Source: Silene conica (taxonomy: Eukaryota > Streptophyta > Magnoliopsida > Caryophyllales > Caryophyllaceae). From it: 64,000 bases of DNA. The notes beneath the pieces are model-generated. The model was not told the origin of the DNA and searched no databases. It was given only the letters and a program-made list of their open reading frames with translations. A program made the position numbers and the translations under genes. The stretch is from NCBI GenBank assembly GCA_029255685.2, contig CM055318.2, positions 873,001 to 937,000 of the forward strand, read 5' to 3'. Positions 57,367-64,000 of the stretch are shown here, piece by piece; position 1 is the first letter of the stretch; each line of letters opens with the position of its first letter.

Positions 57367-57422
<56 letters not shown>
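57367..57422. repeat. (TA)n microsatellite between A2 and TE-c
   Basis: About 28 TA units, followed directly by a (GA)n tract. Confidence 0.95.

Positions 57423-57458
<36 letters not shown>
57423..57458. repeat. (GA)n microsatellite
   Basis: About 18 GA units between the TA tract and the first bases of TE-c. Confidence 0.95.
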
Positions 57459-57460
<2 letters not shown>

Positions 57461-58011
57461 GGGATCATATGAGAACCACCAATATAATGAGAACCGTGAG
57501 AACTCTACCATACGAACTTTTTTAAAAAAAAATAATGACATATTTGGATTCGGCATGAAATTTTATGGCTAGAGAACATATTTCTTGTTCTAGAAAATAT
57601 ATACTAGTGATGGAAATCGAGGCGAGATACGTATTATTAATTTTTATGCACCTACTACCGATTTTGACGTATCTATCATTTTTCATGCACCTAGAGCTCG
57701 TTTTAATGCACGTAGAGCCTACTATTTCTTGCACCAAGTAATCATTTTCATGCATGTAAAAAATTTCATGCACGTAGTGGTTGTTTTCGTGCATTTATAG
57801 CCGTTTTAGTATGCCTAATTGTATTTTGGTACACTAAAAATATATTTTGTAAATAAAATCAAATTTTTTTGTTTAATGATACTAAAATGTGTATTTGAAT
57901 AACTTAAACTAATGGTAAATGATCCATCGAAACTTTCGAAGCGAGATATGGTGGAGATTTAGTGAGGGTTCTCATGGTTCTCATTATAAGGGTGGTTCTC
58001 ACCGGATCTCG

Positions 58012-58015
<4 letters not shown>
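57459..58015. mobile_element. TE-c: short TA-flanked transposon
   Basis: About 557 bp. Left end GGGATCATATGAGAACCACC with a second TGAGAACC 18 bp after the first and a third copy right after. Right end read inwards: GAGATCCGGTGAGAACCACC, second TGAGAACC again at 18 bp. The interior is AT-rich with repeated CATGCACGTAG / CTACGTGCATG words and no gene. It is the cleanest example of the paired terminus. Confidence 0.75.

Positions 58016-58075
<60 letters not shown>
58016..58075. repeat. (TA)n microsatellite between TE-c and TE-d
   Basis: About 30 TA units. Confidence 0.95.
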
Positions 58076-58077
<2 letters not shown>

Positions 58078-58346
58078 GCGGAGATCCGGTGAGTCCAGGG
58101 TTTTAAATGAGTCCGTCCTACCATTTCAGACCGTTGGATCTAGATCATGGACGCACAGGATGATGCCACGTTGCTGTTATTGTAACGCTTACTAGCTGTT
58201 ATTATAGCGCTTACTAGCTGTTATTGTAACGCTTACTAGCTGTTATTTTGCAATCCCGTGTATTATTATTGTTTTTATTTATCAATTTTTTTTTACTACA
58301 TATCTCGTTTCAACAAATTCTAAACACCAGATTCTTAAATTAACTA

Positions 58347-58416
58347 GGCTATATGGGATTCGAACCCATACCTTTGTACAAAATTTGCACATTGCTCTCC
58401 CTTTTGAGCTAATAGC
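58347..58416 (-). other. tRNA-like sequence with intact pol III boxes
   Basis: On the minus strand TAGCTCAAAAGG (58411-58400) matches box A and GGTTCGAATCC (58366-58356) matches box B at tRNA spacing. GCTC/GAGC and ATGGG/CCCAT can pair as D and T arms, and GCTAT/ATAGC as an acceptor stem. The anticodon loop lacks the usual T before the anticodon, so this is a tRNA relic, not a normal tRNA gene. Its box A half is duplicated just upstream (about 58417-58459). Confidence 0.5.
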
Positions 58417-58489
58417 ATTTACAAAATTTGCACATTGCTCTCTCTTTTGAGCTAATCTTAATATTCGAATCAGGAAAAATGTTTTAATA

Positions 58490-58945
58490 ACTATATAATA
58501 CATGTTACAGTAGTCTAATATGTATGTTATAATAACACAATCCATTATCTTAGCATGATGCTCAGAAAACTGTTATAAATAACTGTATAACACATGTTAC
58601 AGTAATGTACCATATATGTTATAATAACACACATGTGTATGTTATAATAACACACATATGAAGTCTTAATATGAGAATCAGTAAAATGTAATAGTAGCTG
58701 TAAAATACATGTTACAGTAGTCTAATATGTATGTTATAATAACACAATCCATTATCTTAGCATGATGCTCAGGAAACTGTTATAAATAACTGTATAACAC
58801 ATGTTACAGTAATGTACCATGTATGTTATAATAACACACATGTGTATGTTATAATAACACACATATGAAGTCTTAATATGAGAATCAGTAAAATGTTATA
58901 GTAGCTGTAAAATACATGTTACAATAGTCTAATATGTATGTTATA
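58490..58945 (+). repeat. Tandem duplication of about 207 bp in TE-d
   Basis: TTATCTTAGCATGATGCTCA occurs near 58545 and again near 58752, with matching sequence after each (TATGTTATAATAACACACAT). Related to the TTATTGTA arrays of TE-a by its TGTTATAATAAC words. Confidence 0.75.
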
Positions 58946-59038
58946 ATGAGACACCTGGATGAATGTCGTCTGCAACTGAAAAGTGACTCAATGGAGTAGA
59001 CGGAAGTGTCGACATCGAAACAGACCTGAAAAATACGA

Positions 59039-59430
59039 TTAAACTATGATTTTGATGTGAGGAGCCGGAGACAAACACGAGCTCCTGACATATGCACAAC
59101 TAAGGCTAGTTCTATCAGCAACGAAGGATGCCGGCGATAGATCAGGACTCGATGAAGAGGATGATGCTGGTGATGCTGGAGTTGATGACGATATCACTTG
59201 TTTCGATTTAGGTTGCGAGAGAATCGCTCTGATTTTCGTTTCTTTGCCGGAAAATAAGACGTATTTGTTGTATTCTTCGATTATGTTCACAAGATCTTCG
59301 TCTGATTTGATCGTCACGAGAAGAGGAAGCGGCCACCGTAACTACATAAGAATTTGATAGAGGAAGCGGTAGTGGCGGCGGAGAAGGGAGGTTTAGGTGG
59401 TGACGACATTATTATTTTTGTTGTTTGTTA
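59039..59430 (-). pseudogene. Captured PB1-domain gene fragment
   Basis: On the minus strand a start at about 59412 gives SSIKFLCSYGGR, the first strand of a plant PB1 (Phox/Bem1p) domain, then soon stops. A second frame, 59317-59039, gives VTIKSDEDLVNIIEEYNKYV-like sequence and KIRAILSQPKSKQ, the last part of the same domain. The central part is deleted and the frame is broken. PB1 domains mediate protein-protein binding. The piece looks like host-gene capture by TE-d. Confidence 0.6.
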
Positions 59431-59592
59431 AAGAAGAAAGAAGAGAGGTTGAGGAGAGAGAAAAGTGAGAGAGGTGTAAAATAAAAATTAATATATGAGA
59501 TTAAATCTCAGCCATAGGATTGAGATGATCGGATGGCTAGAAATGGTAGGACGGATTCACCATAAGACCCTAGACTCAATAGATCCTAACTC

Positions 59593-59600
59593 TATATATA

Positions 59601-59685
<85 letters not shown>
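59593..59685. repeat. (TA)n microsatellite between TE-d and TE-e
   Basis: About 45 units with an early TC interruption. Confidence 0.95.

Positions 59686-64000
<4,315 letters not shown>

Larger units (their letters stand above)
58076..59592. mobile_element. TE-d: TA-flanked transposon with captured PB1 fragment
   Basis: Left end GGAGATCCGGTGAGTCCAGG with the second TGAGTCC 18 bp on, then GTCCTACCATTTC. Right end read inwards: GGATCTATTGAGTCTAGGG, then TGAATCC 19 bp on and GTCCTACCATTTC. Inside are 30-bp GCTTACTAGCTGTTATTGTA repeats (58170-58250), a tRNA-like sequence, a 207-bp duplication and a PB1-domain gene piece on the minus strand. Confidence 0.75.

Overview
This is nuclear DNA from a flowering plant. 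It has spliced genes with GT-AG introns, a DYW-type PPR gene, a U-box/ARM E3 ligase, BAHD acyltransferases and many small transposons. A type 1 ribosome-inactivating protein of the saporin/dianthin kind suggests the Caryophyllaceae (Saponaria, Dianthus, Silene, Agrostemma and relatives). I cannot name the species.

Region 1 (1-2.4 kb) is the right end of a CACTA (En/Spm) transposon: the 3' part of its Ulp1-like protease gene, its subterminal repeats and its terminus. Region 2 (4.6-20.1 kb) is a conserved gene block: a bHLH49-like transcription factor (+), an At1g68930-like DYW PPR protein (+) and a PUB42-like U-box/ARM protein (-). From memory, Arabidopsis At1g68920, At1g68930 and At1g68940 are the same three families in the same order. 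The introns and spacers hold Tourist-like MITEs, two further MITE families and three copies of a TRIM retrotransposon whose LTRs are only 72 bp. Region 3 (24-32 kb) is a metabolic and defence island: two tandem BAHD acyltransferases (+) with a gene-conversion-like 3' half, followed by an intact-looking type 1 RIP gene (-). Region 4 (32-38.3 kb) is transposon-rich (hAT, MULE-MITE, SINE) and ends with a small secreted S1 self-incompatibility homologue (-).

Region 5 (38.3-64 kb) is the most unusual part. A 5.4-kb block (A1, A2, A3; A3 runs off the window) is repeated in direct orientation, starting about every 9.3-10.2 kb. Each block carries degenerating copies of a small, very hydrophobic protein family that I do not recognise. 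The blocks are separated by (TA)n microsatellites into which several transposons have inserted: TE-a 38.35-42.6, TE-b 48.2-51.9, TE-c 57.5-58.0, TE-d 58.1-59.6 and TE-e 59.7-62.0 kb. All their ends share one layout: a TGAG-containing motif repeated 18-19 bp further in, directly next to the TA tract. Inside they hold large tandem arrays (a 98-bp unit rich in TTTCGTGAA, or short TGTTATTGTAAT units) or captured gene pieces (a PB1 domain, a zinc-knuckle transposase tail, a tRNA-like sequence). This TA-microsatellite-targeting family with paired termini is my main candidate for something under-described.

Functional links between neighbours are weak, as is usual in plants. The conserved trio is syntenic but not known to share a pathway. 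The BAHD/RIP island could be a defence-chemistry cluster, but only adjacency supports that.
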